The notes: generated from the sequence alone by a model not told the origin. DNA of 64,000 bases from Vulcanisaeta sp. JCM 16161 (GCF_001316285.1 NZ_BBDO01000002.1:124001-188000); one strand, 5' to 3'. Positions 48,512 through 60,267 are shown, numbered from the stretch's first letter. Program-made: numbers and translations.

Positions 48512-49547
48512 GTTATCCTCACCCTTGGGTCAAGTATTCCATAGAGTATGTCCGCGATGAAGTTTGCAATAATGACTGATATTCCAACGAATAGCGTTAT
48601 GTCATAAACCATTAATGGATCAACGCTCGTTATGGCCACTGTTGTTATGTAGCCCATTCCGTGATAGTCAAACACGTCCTCAGCAACGTAGGCCCCAGTC
48701 CAGGCTAGGGCGAATGTTAATACCATGAGAGTTACCAGCGGTATTAAGGCATTCCTCAGACCAATCTTGTAAACCACGACCCTCCTTGATAGGCCCTTAA
48801 CGTATGCAAGCCTTACGTAGTCGCTCTCGAGAACATCAAGCATGGTGTTCCTGGCCATCCTAGTATAGACGCCAAAGCTGTAAAGGACTACTGCGAACAT
48901 GGGCAGTATCATGTGTATTAAGTAGCTCTCCGCATAGGCCCAGTCGTGCTCGATTAACGCATCGATTAAGGGCCAACCTGTTATTGGCTTGGGCCTGGGG
49001 AGTAGTGGATTTACGTAGCCGCTTGTTGGTAGGTGGGTCCATGGTCCAAGCATATGGCGAATATTAATAGTAGGAGTAGGGCTATGAAGTATGGTGGTGA
49101 GGACCAGGTGAATATGTAGAATGCCCTAATTAAGTAGTCAGCCCACTTATTCCTATTTGCTGAGGCAATGGCGCCTAAGTATGTTCCAAGGAGTACGGTT
49201 ATTATTACTGCGGGTATCATGAATGTGAGTGTTATTGGCAGGTAATGCATTATTATATAGGCCTCGGGCTCCTTATAGATTGGGTCGTAACCAAGGTTAC
49301 CGCTAAAGACATTTATTAGGTAGTCAATGAATTGAACATAAAGTGGCGCATCAAGATGATACTCCTTAACTATTGTTTCCAATTGGGCCATTGTGGGGTG
49401 AGGGCCTGCGTAAAGCCTAGCCAATGCAAGCGGTGTTGTATATATTGCGTGAACTAAAACGAACATTAGTAGGAGTAATAGCAATAGTGTTATTATGGCA
49501 TTAATAAACCTCCTTACTACGAATATTAGAAAGTCACGACCAGCCAT
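48508..49547 (-). CDS. dppB: Peptide ABC transporter permease, DppB type (frameshifted)
   Basis: About 346 residues. It begins FLIFVVRRFINAIITLLLLL, the typical DppB first helix with a preceding Arg pair, then HLDAPLYVQFIDYLINVFSG NLG-type loop and LPITLTFMIPAVIITVLLGT. The frame changes near 49045. The EAA loop DYVRLAYVKGLSRRVVVYKI and the ending IADILYGILDPRVRIT are present. First gene after the TATA box, so operon order is dppB-dppC-oppD-oppF. Confidence 0.88.
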
Positions 49548-49570
49548 ACAAACATCGATATATTCGTTTC

Positions 49571-49579
49571 TTTAAAAAG
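49571..49579 (-). promoter_or_regulatory. TATA box for the permease/ATPase operon
   Basis: The minus strand reads CTTTTTAAA, centred 28 nt before ATG 49547. The binding-protein gene upstream has its own box. Confidence 0.55.
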
Positions 49580-49688
49580 CTTACCCACAGGTACATAGTC
49601 CTAAAAATACCTAGGATTATAAATTGATCTGTATTGATTATAAAAAATATCAATATAAATTTTTAAATAATTATAGAAATTATTTATA

Positions 49689-51781
49689 TTATGAGCTTAC
49701 CTGCACAACCTTGGTTCCGTTGGAGTACGTCACAACTGTTATGGTTACTGGCTTGTAGTACATTGTGTTGTAGTAGTAGCCTGTCCATGTGACTACTATA
49801 CCCTTCACATACGGCTGCACTAGGAAGTATGGTACTGGGTCTGGTATCCAGACATACGGTGCCTGGTTATAAACTATCTTATATACCTGCTTAGCAATCT
49901 GTATCTGCTCGGTTAGGTTTGTCGTGAATGCGGCCTCATAGAGTAGGTTTGTGACGTTCGGGTTGTTATACCAGGCGTAGTCACCGGTTGGTAATGAGCC
50001 CGTTAGTATTGATATTGCCATCTGCATTATTGGGTCTGGCCAATCAGCGCACCAGCCAACGTCATAGATCAGCCTACCACTTACTGATGGTGATGTCCAG
50101 CTGTCAAACTCTGATGATGTTACGTAACTCACAGCAGTCGGTATTCCTATTTGGCTTAGGTCTTGAGACACGATCTCGAGCTGCTCCTCTAACTGCGGCG
50201 TTACTGGCGGTATTACGTATATCGGTATTGACGGTAGCTTCTGCCCACTTGGGTTGCCGATGACGGTGCCGTTTGGTAGTACTGTGTAGAAGTCACCCTC
50301 CCAACCGGACTTGTTGAGGTACTCAATGGCTAGGTTCGGGTTATAGCTATAGAATGGTAGGTGGTCTGGGTTGTATAGTGCTGGGTTTAGTGGCGTGAAT
50401 GGACCTAGGTAGTACGTAGCCAGTGTTGTGTTTAGTAGTGGTGAGTAGTACGTGTATAACAATGCCGTGTAATTAATGGCATGCTCAATGGCTAGCCTGA
50501 AGTCCGTTATGTTCGTTGGCCACCTCTGCGTGTTCATTGATAGCATCATTATGCACTCAGGTGTTAAGTCCCAATCAATATGCACAATAGCTGTTGGTGG
50601 TAAGTACTGATTGTATGGCGACCAGGCACTATAGACCTGGCTTAGGAATGGCGAACTCACATAAGATAACTGGGCCTGGTTCTCTGCAAATAACTCGACC
50701 CTGTCTGTATGTGACTCACTTATCTTCAAATCAATTATTTGTATGTGACCTGGTTGGTCAAGTACAGGTAATGAACCCGCTGGATAATTATTGCCCCAGT
50801 AGTTGGGATTGATCTTAAGGACTATTTCTGTGAACTCGCCAGGTGTACCCGTGACACTCTCAATCTCGTATGGTCCTGTACCTGGTAGTCCGTATTGGCA
50901 TAGGTAACTGTTTGGCGAATTGGGTTGTACACCGCCGTGCGCGTCTACGTAGGCTGGCGGAACCATAGCACCCCACCAAGACGCAATATCAAGTAGGAAG
51001 TACATATATGGATGTATCAGGTTTATCTCAACCTCGTAAGGCCCAAGAACCACCACTGCCTGGTTCGGATAACTCATCATCTTCTGAATTGTTGCGTTGT
51101 TTACGTTAAAGTTGCTTAGGACATTCGCCAATGCATAGGCACACAGTGTGGCGTTGCTTATGTAGGCATTGTTACCGGTTGCGTAGGCAAGTGCATGGCA
51201 AGCACCCCATGGTATGGCATAGCCAGTCTGGCTGTAAACACTCATGTGGAATAGTAATGAACCATAATTACTCACACCTGGTCCTTGTCCCATGATTATA
51301 GTCCTGTATAGCTGAACCATACTACGGTTGCGTTGAATGGCTCGCCGTCGGTGAAGTAGACGCCTTGTCTTAGGGTGAAGATGTAGTGCTTGTAGTCTGG
51401 GCTCACAGTCCAATTAGTAGCCAACATAGGAACAACATGGAAGTAATCACTACCATTCCAAGTTACCAACTCCTGGTAAACAACATTAAATATCGGCTCA
51501 TCCATAGTCCAGAAACCTGTTGCTGGGTCTAAGCAATCAGGTGATGCTACGTCCGTTAAGTCAATTAGTTCGTTTGGGTTTGGTGGTGCTAGTGTTATTG
51601 TTTGGTTCGAGACCACGGTCACCGTCGGCTTAGTAACTGTCGGAGGCGGAGAAACAACCTTCTTACTCGGGTGATAAGTCACCGCGAAGTAAGCACCCAA
51701 CGCAACAACCACCACAACAACCACGATTATACCTGCTAGTGCCGCCTTTGAAATTCCCCATTTATTAAGGGACCTAGGCAT
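49689..51781 (-). CDS. Peptide-binding lipoprotein-like solute receptor, SBP family 5 (frameshifted)
   Basis: About 697 residues. MPRSLNKWGISKAALAGIIV opens a signal/anchor helix (VVVVVVALGAYFAVTYHPSK), then a Val/Thr/Pro-rich stalk. The binding domain has WTVSPDYKHYIFTLRQGVYF and TDGEPFNATVVW; a change near 51300 continues MGQGPGVSNYGSLLFHMSVY. YEIESVTGTPGEFTEIVLKI, HIQIIDLKISESHTDRVELF and WPTNITDFRLAIEHAINYTA are typical of oligopeptide-binding proteins. It faces outward and delivers peptides to the DppBC permease. Encoded just upstream of the operon with its own promoter. Confidence 0.9.
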
Positions 51782-51803
51782 GAATTAGGATCAATTATTT
51801 ATC

Positions 51804-51811
51804 CTTAAAAG
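51804..51811 (-). promoter_or_regulatory. TATA box for the binding protein
   Basis: The minus strand reads CTTTTAAG, centred 27 nt before ATG 51781. Confidence 0.55.
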
Positions 51812-51950
51812 TTTTACTCACCACCATATATTAATACTTATGGTTTAGAGATAATTTAGCTAAAAGGCTACTAAATATAAATGTACAAATGATCGTTCTA
51901 AATATAAATAGATTATAATTAACCTTTTAATTATTCAATTACACTATAGC

Positions 51951-52516
51951 TCATGCCGCTGCTGCCTTTGCCCTTATTGGCTGTGAGTTTAATAGTGGTG
52001 CTGGTCTATTGAATACTTCCTGGTATATCATTGCGAATGCCGTGTACCAAGCCAGTAATGCGGTTATTATACCAACGTAGCCACCCACGATTGTTAGGCC
52101 TGCGGCGAGCAGGAAGAATGTGAGCCAGAGCGTTAGGAATACTAGCCAGAGCGCCCAATTAAGCCTGAAGGTATATATCCAGAAGATAAACGTAAATATT
52201 CCAAACGCCGCTAAAACGGCGCTTATGCCCGCAGCGCTCAGTGTAACTAGTCCCATGTGCGCCAGCAGCACGGTTATGAAGTACCACTCCCAGAATGCGC
52301 CGTATGTGAAGAATGCCGCGTAGCCAAAGGTATTTCCACTCCTCCACTCATAAAGGCCAGCGACTATTTGGCTAACCCGCCATAGAATGCCGCCAGACCT
52401 ATTACTACGTCTGAGCCCGCGGTTATTATGTGCGCATTAAATAAACTGAGGATTAAGGTTGTTAATGCGAAGCCGGATAAGCCAAGTGGTGCGGGGTTAG
52501 CGGTCTTTTCAGGCAT
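51951..52516 (-). CDS. satP: Acetate transporter, GPR1/FUN34/YaaH family (frameshifted)
   Basis: About 188 residues. The N-terminus in the ATG 52516 frame reads [20 protein letters not shown], containing the family hallmark NPAPLGL, then [21 protein letters not shown] change near 52365 leads to [20 protein letters not shown] and the remaining helices ([40 protein letters not shown]). Six helices in the family; it moves acetate across the membrane. It follows the acetyl-CoA synthetase gene after 5 nt, so uptake and activation of acetate are co-expressed. Confidence 0.88.
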
Positions 52517-52521
52517 TTAAC

Positions 52522-54522
52522 TCACCCCTGTTTACCAAGCCTTTCTATTTCAGCCTTAAACTCCTCATAGGCCCTCTTAACCTCCTCAACGCTTGCCTCA
52601 TCCTCGAGCGTCGTAACATCACCCAGCGGTTGACCCGTAACCACAGCCTTAACTAGCCTCCTCATTATTTTACCACTCCTTGTCTTAGGTAGTTTGGTTA
52701 CGAAGAATATATTCGATAATGTGGCTATTGGCCCCACGAGCTCCCTAACCTTATTATTCAACTCAGCCTTCAACTGCTCAGAGGTTGGTAACCCTGCTTA
52801 AGGACTACGTAGGCCACTGGTACCTCGCCCTTCACAGGGTCTGGGACACCGACTACTGCGGCCTCGGCCACGGCTGGGTGTTGTATCAAGGCTGACTCCA
52901 GCTCGTACGTACCGAGCCTATGCCCGGCAACCTTAATAACCTCGTCAGCCCTGCCAAGTATCCAGAAGTAGCCATCCTCATCCTTAACCGCGTAGTCGCC
53001 TGCGTAGAACATCCCAGGGAACTTACTCCAGTATGTCTTAACGTACCTATCCGGGTCCTTCCAAATCGTCAGTAACATCCCAGGCCATGGCCTCTTAATC
53101 ACGAGGTAACCCCTCTGGCCCGGTGGCACTGGGTTGCCGTTATCATCAACCACATCCGCATCAATGCCTGGTAATGGCGGCCCATTAGTACCCGGTTTAA
53201 GTGGGACCAGGGCGAGGCCTGGTGCATGCGATATCAATATGCCCCCTGTCTCCGTCATCCACCAGGTGGAGCCAAAGGGCACCTTCTCCCTACCCACCAA
53301 GTTCCATAACCAGCGCCAGGCCTCTGGTTTATTGGCTCACCAACACTGTGAATGAGCCTTATCGTGCTAAGGTCATGCTTCTTAACCCACTCGTCACCAA
53401 ACCTCATCAGCGTCCTAATACCGGTGGGGCTTGTGTAAAGTATAGTTGCCCCATACCTCTCAACAATAGCCCACCAACGGTCTGGGTTAGGATAATCGAG
53501 GGCCCCCTCAAACATTATCGTGGTCATACCCTCAAGGAGCGGTCCAAAGACTATGTAACTATGGCCGGTTACCCAGCCTATGTCGGCTGTGCAGAAGTGT
53601 ATGTCGTCCTCCCTGGCATCGAAGACCCACTTCATGGTTGCGTGTAGCAGCACCATGTAACCTCCGGTATCATGAACAATACCCTTTGGTTTGCCTGTCG
53701 TACCTGACGTATATAATATATATAACGGGTGCTCACTCTCCACAGGCTCTGGCTCCACGTAGGCGTTCATGGGCACGTCAGCCATAACCTCATGCCACCA
53801 GTAGTCCCTGCCCTTAACCATGTTAATGTCACTTAGCCCAACCCTCCTGTAGACGATTACGTTCTTAACCGTGGGCGCTTGCTCGAGGGCCTTATCCACG
53901 ATATCCTTAAGCCTAATCACCCTACCACGCCTATAGCCGCCATCGGCCGTTATCACGAGCTTCGCATCCGCATCGTTAAGCCTATCCGCCAAAGCCTGCG
54001 CCGTAAATCCGCTGAAGACCACCGTGAATATTACGCCAAGCCTTGCGGCTGCGAGCATCGCTATGGGTAGTTCGGGAATCATCGGTAGGTAAATGCCTAT
54101 GGTATCCCCCTTCTTAAGGCCGAATTTATTCTTAAGCACATAGGCGAGCCTATTGACCTCACGCCATAGGTCGTAATACGTCAATTTACGAACCTCAAGT
54201 GGATTGCCATTTTGGTCGACAGGCTCGCCCTCCCAAATAATGGCTACTTTATTCTTTCTACCACCCTTAACATGCCTATCAAGGGTTAGGTACGAGGCAT
54301 TGAGCTTGCCTCCAACGAACCACTTATAGAACGGTGGCTGTGGATCGGCGACGAGTACCTTATCCCAGGGCTTAAACCACTCAAGCTCCCTGGCAATATT
54401 CGACCAGAATGCCTCAATGTCCTTAAGGCTTTCCTGGTGGATCCTTCTATATTCCTCAGGATCAACGGCCCTCTCTTTACCAACCTCGGGAATTATTTTT
54501 TTCCTTGAAGGGTAGAGCCCAT
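52522..54522 (-). CDS. acs: Acetyl-CoA synthetase, AMP-forming (frameshifted)
   Basis: About 667 residues in four frames. It converts acetate, ATP and CoA to acetyl-CoA. ATG 54522 gives MGSTLQGKK, then a break in a run of seven A (near 54495). The AMP-binding core has ILYTSGTTGKPKGIVHDTGG, a change near 53290, and FGSTWWMTETGGILISHAPG; YAGDYAVKDEDGYFWILGRA and DEVIKVAGHRLGTYELESAL form the hinge and C-terminal domain. A change near 52780 leads to LPKTRSGKIMRRLVKAVVTG, with the Lys that is reversibly acetylated in bacterial enzymes. Confidence 0.93.
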
Positions 54523-54667
54523 GTTACGGACATACAAAGTAATACTAATTTAAGGATTTTATAAGCTTTATTAATGATTCATTACTTTATAATAATATAT
54601 AAAAAATGATAATATAATGATAATATTCAGAATATATAATTAGCGCCAATCAGGTCCTCATTAAACA

Positions 54668-55246
54668 TTATTGAATGGGCCTCCTACTACTCAGTATGTG
54701 CTCCACCTGCCTTTCTAGGTAATTCACCGTAAACCTCACACTACTAAACTTCTCATCAATCTCCTTAATCCTAGGCTTAATCTCCTCATTATAAATCCTC
54801 CAAGCCCTAGGCTGAAGCACACGCACCAACTGCGCCGTCCTATACATGGCAACAATCTCGGTTGGCCTTAATTCCCAGGGAAGTCTCAACTCCTCAAGTC
54901 TCCTAACCCTAACGTACTTGGCCCTACCCATTTCGATGGCGTGCACGTGATGGGCAAATAGGTGGAGGAGCGTGTTCATGTCGATCCTATAATTAATTAG
55001 TATTATTGATTCCTCGGGGAGGTACTTACCCGTAATTACCTGGCATTGCTGATCCCTATCGACGTACTCTACGCACTCGTTTGTGGGGTTTACCGTGGCT
55101 ATTACCCTGGGCTTCTCGATATTCATGCTCTCCGATAGGCTCTCGAGAATTCCCTCTGCGCTACTCTCGATATCCTCGAGGGGTTTAAGGATTGAATTCT
55201 CGATCTCCGTAATTACCTGATTAACGAAGTCCCTACCTGCCGACAT
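54668..55246 (-). CDS. Protein of unknown function with His cluster
   Basis: 192 residues, intact. N-terminal helices (VNQVITEIENSILKPLEDIE), a central strand region with two Cys (NPTNECVEYVDRDQQCQVIT), and a notable TLLHLFAHHVHAIEMGRAKY segment with four His, resembling a metal-binding helix but lacking a following acidic ligand pattern I can assign. A Pro/Leu/Arg region and a charged C-terminal helix follow. A TATA box is correctly placed. Not recognised. Confidence 0.6.
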   Translation of the reverse strand: MSAGRDFVNQVITEIENSILKPLEDIESSAEGILESLSESMNIEKPRVIATVNPTNECVEYVDRDQQCQVITGKYLPEESIILINYRIDMNTLLHLFAHHVHAIEMGRAKYVRVRRLEELRLPWELRPTEIVAMYRTAQLVRVLQPRAWRIYNEEIKPRIKEIDEKFSSVRFTVNYLERQVEHILSSRRPIQ

Positions 55247-55272
55247 GAACCCACAATTACCTAGTCCCGAGA

Positions 55273-55282
55273 CTTATAAATT
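55273..55282 (-). promoter_or_regulatory. TATA box
   Basis: The minus strand reads ATTTATAAGT, centred about 30 nt before ATG 55246. Confidence 0.45.
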
Positions 55283-55423
55283 CTCTCCAGGATTATTACT
55301 TAATAATAAATATAAATCAAGCGCACGCGCATGGAAACCTATGCAAAAATGCGCAGTGTATTATGCCTAAAGTATTGCTAAGAAACCATTAATACCCTGT
55401 GAGTTGGTGAATTAACGGTTGAT

Positions 55424-55636
55424 TTGAGGGGTATTGGCTGTCCGTATGGTAGTACGCTAGCTATGCAGCATTTTCGCGATGCGCCTGTGGGCTCTGTGAT
55501 AACGTTCATACTCGATGATTTGGAGTGTTATTTAACGCTGAGGAGGTTATTTCCATTACTTGGGCAGAGGGTTATTAAGGCTGAGGAGCAGAATAGGGTT
55601 TATAGGCTATCGGTTCTCAAGGTGAGACTCTTCTAA
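55424..55636 (+). CDS. TusA/SirA-like sulfur-carrier protein
   Basis: About 70 residues. It begins LRGIGCPYGSTLAMQHFRDA, corresponding to the CPxP active site and first helix of TusA-like proteins, with CPYG in place of CPxP. APVGSVITFILDDLECYLTL and GQRVIKAEEQNRVYRLSVLK give the expected strands. TusA proteins carry sulfur as a Cys persulfide for tRNA or cofactor thiolation. The start is uncertain: TTG 55424 is given, but the frame stays open upstream through GELTVDLRG, which is also family-like, so a start lost to an error is possible. Confidence 0.65.
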   Translation: MRGIGCPYGSTLAMQHFRDAPVGSVITFILDDLECYLTLRRLFPLLGQRVIKAEEQNRVYRLSVLKVRLF

Positions 55637-55675
55637 TGAGGTAATGCATATTAATTTCGTTTAATGCCATAGCTT

Positions 55676-58192
55676 GTGTCCTTTGATAAGGCCGGCTACT
55701 TAATTGGTAGAAACTTCGTATACCCTGACTATAGGCTTCAATTCCCCAGGTACTACGGCTATACCCTAAGGCACCTAAAGGCTCAAATACGGATTAAGGC
55801 CAGCGATAGGGCAATAGAGGGGTTAAGTGAGTATACCATTGACGTACCTCCGGGCAGGGACTATATCGAGCTTGATGCCGCCGAGATGAGGATAGTGTCG
55901 GTCAAGGTTGATGGGCAGGATGCGAGGTTTGAGTATGACGGCAGGACCCTTAGGGTATACCTTAACCCAGGGAGTCATGTCGTGCAGGTGAACTATGAAA
56001 CTAAACCTAGGAAGGGGCTCTACTTCGTATTGCCGGATGAGCATTATAGGGATAGGGTGCCCATGGCTTGGACACAGGGTGAGAGTGAGGACAATCATTA
56101 CTGGCTACCAATGCCTGACTACCCAAATGTTAAGTTCACGAGTGAACTGATAATAATAGTTCCGAAGCCCTGGACCGCGGTCTCCAACGGCGTATTAGTG
56201 GAGACTAGGGACCTCGGTAATGAGGTACTGTGGCACTGGCGGTTGGACAAGCCGCACTCGGCCTACCTCGTGGCCTTTGCGGCTGGCGAGTTTGAGGTCG
56301 TCAGGGAGGATTGTGATGGACTAGCCATTGAGCATTATGTACCAGGGGGTATGGCGATAGGGCCAGGTTCAGCTTTTATAGGACATGCGACATGATTAGG
56401 TTTTACAGTGAGTACACGGGCATTAAGTACCCATGGCCTAATTATAAACATGTTGCCGTTGGTGAATTCATATATGGCGGTATGGAGAACACCACCGTGA
56501 CCATAGTCACGGATACCACACTACATGACGAGCATGCCCACTGCCCAGGTTCCAAATTCCCATGCCCAGGTATGGAGGACTTCACGTCGGATGGTTTGGT
56601 CGCGCATGAACTCGCTCATCAGTGGTTTGGTGATTATGTCACGACTAAGGACTGGGCCAATATATGGCTTAACGAGGCCTTCGCCACGTACTTCGAGGCG
56701 CTCTATATGGAGCATGCAAGGGGCGTGATGAATTCCTATACGAACTTTACCAGAACCTCAGGAACTACCTTAATGAGTATGGCAATAGGTACGCGAGGCC
56801 CATAGTCACGAGGCTGTATAAGGACCCTGAGGAAATGTTTGATAGACATACATATGAGAAGGGTAGCCTAGTATTGCACACCCTCCGTAACCTACTCGGT
56901 GATGAAGCCTTTAGGAGGGGCATAAACCTATACCTAACTAGGCACGCCCATGGCAGTGCCGATACGGAGGACCTTAGGAAGGCCCTTGAGGAGGTTTCCG
57001 GGCAACCGCTTGATTGGTTCTTCGCGCAATTCGTTTACTCATCTGGTCATCCCGTTATTAAGTATTCCTGGAGTTACGACCCAGGTAATAAACTCATTAG
57101 GTTAAGTATTAGCCAGGCCCAGGGGGATGACTCATACCCAATCTATAGGCTGCCCCTTGAATTTGAGATTAAGTATTCAGGTGGTAAGGTCGACATGTTC
57201 AGGTTTGAATTAAGTGAGAGGGAGGCCACGGTATACATACCAGCCAGCGAGAGGCCTCAATACGTATGCCTCGACCCGCAGTTTAAGGTAGGCATTAAGT
57301 CCGTGAGCGCCGATAAGGGTGTTGAGGAGGCCATTGCGGAATTGGGCAGTGATAATTTAATGTGTAGGCTTGAGGCCATTGATGCCCTAGCCAGGGACGG
57401 CAGCGCCAGGGCTGTTGAGGGATTGAGTAAGGCGTTAATGAGTGACTCATTCTGGGGTGTCAGGCTGAGGCCGCCAGGCACTCGGTAGTAGGTACGGAGG
57501 ACGCGCTCAAGGCATTACTCAACGCGTTGAATAATGAGAGGCATCCAAGGGTTAGACAAGCCATTGTGGAGGCCCTGGGCAACTTCAGGGGCAATAGGGA
57601 TGTGGCTAAGGTCCTTACGTCAATCCTTGAGAATGCGTCTGAGAGTTACTACGTCAGGTCAAGGGCTGCCCAATCACTCGGTAAGTTGGGAATTCTTGAT
57701 TACGCAGGAGAACTCACTAAGGCCCTTGATTACCCAAGCCATAACTACGTAATAACCCAGGGCGCGCTACAGGGGCTTTCCGAGCTGGGCACTGATGAGG
57801 CGGTTGACACGTTAATTAAATATACGGAACTCGGTAAGCCAACCCTCGTTAGGATGGTCGCGACTCAATCCCTGGGAAGGTTCGTGGGCATTAGGAGGGT
57901 TTATGATAGGATTAGGGAGCTGCTTAAGGACCCGTATTACAGGGTTAGGTATGCCGCCGTGGCGGCCGTGGAGAGCTCCCTGGACCCGAGGTTCCTGGAT
58001 ATACTCGATGAATTAGCCAGTAGGGACTTGGATGGCCGTATAAGGCGTTATGCGAGAGATGTGGCCAGGAAGATTAGGGAGCATGTGCAGAGGGGCGTTG
58101 AGTATGCAAGGCTGAGGGAGGAGATTGAGAGGATTAGGGAGGAGCAGAGAAGGATAATGGATAGGCTGGATAGGATGGAGGCGAAGGGCTAA
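55676..58192 (+). CDS. M1-family aminopeptidase with C-terminal HEAT repeats (frameshifted)
   Basis: About 838 residues in four frames (changes near 56375, 56790 and 57475). It trims amino acids from peptide N-termini. The exopeptidase motif appears as EFIYGGMENTTVTIV (GAMEN variant), the zinc site as GLVAHELAHQWFGDYVTT with the third ligand 18 residues on in WLNEAFATYFEALYMEHARG. Then EKGSLVLHTLRNLLGDEAFR and the tail domain. From about residue 560 HEAT-like repeats (RQAIVEALGNFRGNRDVAKV; RSRAAQSLGKLGILDYAGEL; VRYAAVAAVESSLDPRFLDI) end in a charged coiled coil. GTG start at 55676. Works downstream of the peptide importer. Confidence 0.9.
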
Positions 58193-58830
58193 CCCATGAC
58201 CTTGGCCACATAGGCTATGTAATTACCTGACTTGGCCAGCCTCTCCACAATGTCGTAATTACCATACAGGATCTCCTCAAACCTTGACCTCAACTTTTTC
58301 GGCACCACGATCTGCAGTAGGCCGCCGGGTTTAAGGTGATCCTTTGCCTCAATTATTAATCTCCTATTTACCTCGAGACCGGCGGTTATTGGTGGGTTTG
58401 AAACTATGGTATTAAACCTCTCGCCCTGAACGGCACTGTATAGGTCGCTTAATCGAACCTCGGCATTACTAACCTTATTAATTCTTATATTAATTGCCGC
58501 CAGCTTAATAGCGAGCTTATTTGTATCAACCATGACCACCCTACCCCTTGGCGCCAACTTAGCCGCCACAATACCGAGGACGCCATACCCACAGCCCATG
58601 TCTAGTACGTCCCAGTCGTTCATTATGACCATGTTCTCAGCCAACAACCTAGTGCCTGCATCCACATTCTCGCTTGAGAATACGCCAGGGGCTAACACGA
58701 AGGTTAGTGGGAATCCCCTGATCATGGTATTAATCCTCCTAACTCTCATCTCCTTAAAGACGGGCTCCCTATCGTAATAATGCATCAATGCACCAAATAC
58801 CCCTAGGGACAAGCCTTTTATCCCTTTCAT
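58189..58830 (-). CDS. Class I SAM methyltransferase, RsmC/RlmG-like
   Basis: 213 residues, intact. MHYYDREPVFKEMRVRRINT is followed by FPLTFVLAPGVFSSENVDAG, the substrate-side lead-in of RsmC-type proteins. The SAM motif is VLDMGCGYGVLGIVAAKLAP, the acidic strand VVMVDTNKLAIKLAAINIRI, and the catalytic NPPI motif lies in FNTIVSNPPITAGLEVNRRL. NPPx indicates methylation of an exocyclic amine, as with guanine N2 in rRNA; the exact target is unknown. It converges with the aminopeptidase with a 4-nt overlap. Confidence 0.85.
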   Translation of the reverse strand: MKGIKGLSLGVFGALMHYYDREPVFKEMRVRRINTMIRGFPLTFVLAPGVFSSENVDAGTRLLAENMVIMNDWDVLDMGCGYGVLGIVAAKLAPRGRVVMVDTNKLAIKLAAINIRINKVSNAEVRLSDLYSAVQGERFNTIVSNPPITAGLEVNRRLIIEAKDHLKPGGLLQIVVPKKLRSRFEEILYGNYDIVERLAKSGNYIAYVAKVMG

Positions 58831-58847
58831 TATTTTCAGGAGGAACG

Positions 58848-58857
58848 GTTTTTAAGG
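58848..58857. promoter_or_regulatory. Shared TATA box between methyltransferase and DMT gene
   Basis: GGTTTTTAAG is centred near 58852.5: 27.5 nt before ATG 58880 (plus) and 22.5 nt before ATG 58830 (minus). Confidence 0.45.
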
Positions 58858-58879
58858 TATGCCATAGCCCGTAGTGATG

Positions 58880-59732
58880 ATGAGGAAGTCCCTATTCATT
58901 GGTTACTTACTAATTTATGTATTATCAGCATCATTTAATTACTTCTTCGTAAAATTCGGATTGAGATACGCAACGCCATTGGGCTACATGGCAATTAGGT
59001 ACGCAATAGCCGGAGCCTATTAGCCATGGCCGCAGCATTAATTAATGGGAGATATTACATAGTATTAAGTAGGGACATAGTCCTCCTGAGCCTATTCTCC
59101 TCATTAAGTACGGCGCTCTGGGCCTATGGATTGGCCTATATTGACCCGGGTTCATCAGCCATTTTCGGTTATACAATGCCCTTATTCGCAATACCGCTAT
59201 CGATCTTACTAATTCATGAGAGGCCAAGGATCCTCAACGTGGTTGGGGCTATTGTTGGGTTTGCTGGCGTTGTTATTTATGGAGTTTCCTCAATAATGAG
59301 GGGTGTCTCGTTAATTGCGCGTTGCTTACTGTGATAAATGCCATATTCTGGGCCCTGTACAGTATATACTTCAGGAAGTTGGGTAATAGTGATGGCTTGA
59401 TCGTTGTTTCTAACATGTTCATAATTGGCTCGGTACTACTCGCCATAATGGGGTTATTGGTTAATGGGCCTGAGACCTTCACCGGCATTGAGTGGGTACC
59501 TGGGTTTATCAGCAATTTATTGGGTACCTCCGTGGTTGGCGGTGCCGTTCTGTTTCTTGTTTGGTACCTACTTGTTAATACCATTGGTGTTGCGAATTCA
59601 ACGCCGTATATATTCACAGTGCCTGCATTGACGCTTGTGCTTAATTACCTCATAATGGGTATTCAACCAAGCATACCCGAGATTATTGGTTCGGCGGTGA
59701 TGTTCGTCGGTATTTACCTCGCCTCGACCTAA
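58880..59732 (+). CDS. EamA/DMT-family transporter (frameshifted)
   Basis: About 284 residues in three frames (changes near 59022 and 59320). Helix-rich, with two EamA repeats. Repeat 1: LIYVLSASFNYFFVKFGLRY, ALWAYGLAYIDPGSSAIFGY and MPLFAIPLSILLIHERPRIL. Repeat 2: AIFWALYSIYFRKLGNSDGL, YLLVNTIGVANSTPYIFTVP and ALTLVLNYLIMGIQPSIPEI. Ten helices are expected; such proteins export amino acids or other metabolites. ATG 58877 or 58880 is used, 3 nt apart. Confidence 0.82.
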
Positions 59733-59755
59733 CCGTGGACCACCGGCATACTAAA

Positions 59756-59764
59756 ATTTTTAAG
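59756..59764 (+). promoter_or_regulatory. TATA box for rpl24
   Basis: ATTTTTAAG is centred about 29 nt before ATG 59789. Confidence 0.55.
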
Positions 59765-59788
59765 TAATTAGCTTAAGCGGGTTCTTGC

Positions 59789-60265
59789 ATGGCCACATTA
59801 ACAAGGTCCAAGCAACCAAGGAAGCAGAGGAAGGCATTATACAATGCACCACTTCATATTAGGCATAGGTTGATGACCGCCAGGCTAAGTGAGGACCTGC
59901 AGAGGCAGTATGGCATTAAGAGACTACCGGTTAGGAAGGGAGATACCGTGTTAATACTCAGGGGCGACTTCAAGGGTGTTAGGGGTAAGGTTATCGATGT
60001 TGATTTGAGGAAGATGAGGATTTACGTTGAGAACGCAACCCTGAAGAAACCGAGCGGTGAAACTGTTTATTACCCAATACACCCGTCTAAGGTCATGATC
60101 GTCGAGCTAGACACCAGCGATAAAAGGAGGCTTGAGGCTATCGAGAGGGCTAGGAAGCAACGTGAGGAGTACCTAAGGAAGCTTGAGGAGGCTAAGGAGA
60201 CAAGGGCTTTGAGAAAGCCTGAGGTGATCGTGGTTGGCCAGGGCGGTGGCGAACAAAGGCAGTAA
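59789..60265 (+). CDS. rpl24: Ribosomal protein uL24 (L24)
   Basis: 158 residues, intact. The N-terminal archaeal extension ([20 protein letters not shown]) precedes the KOW motif [20 protein letters not shown] and [39 protein letters not shown] is the archaeal and eukaryotic continuation. It binds the 23S rRNA early in large-subunit assembly, near the tunnel exit. A charged Lys/Glu-rich C-terminus ends the protein. eS4 follows 33 nt later with its own promoter. Confidence 0.95.
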   Translation: MATLTRSKQPRKQRKALYNAPLHIRHRLMTARLSEDLQRQYGIKRLPVRKGDTVLILRGDFKGVRGKVIDVDLRKMRIYVENATLKKPSGETVYYPIHPSKVMIVELDTSDKRRLEAIERARKQREEYLRKLEEAKETRALRKPEVIVVGQGGGEQRQ

Positions 60266-60267
60266 GC

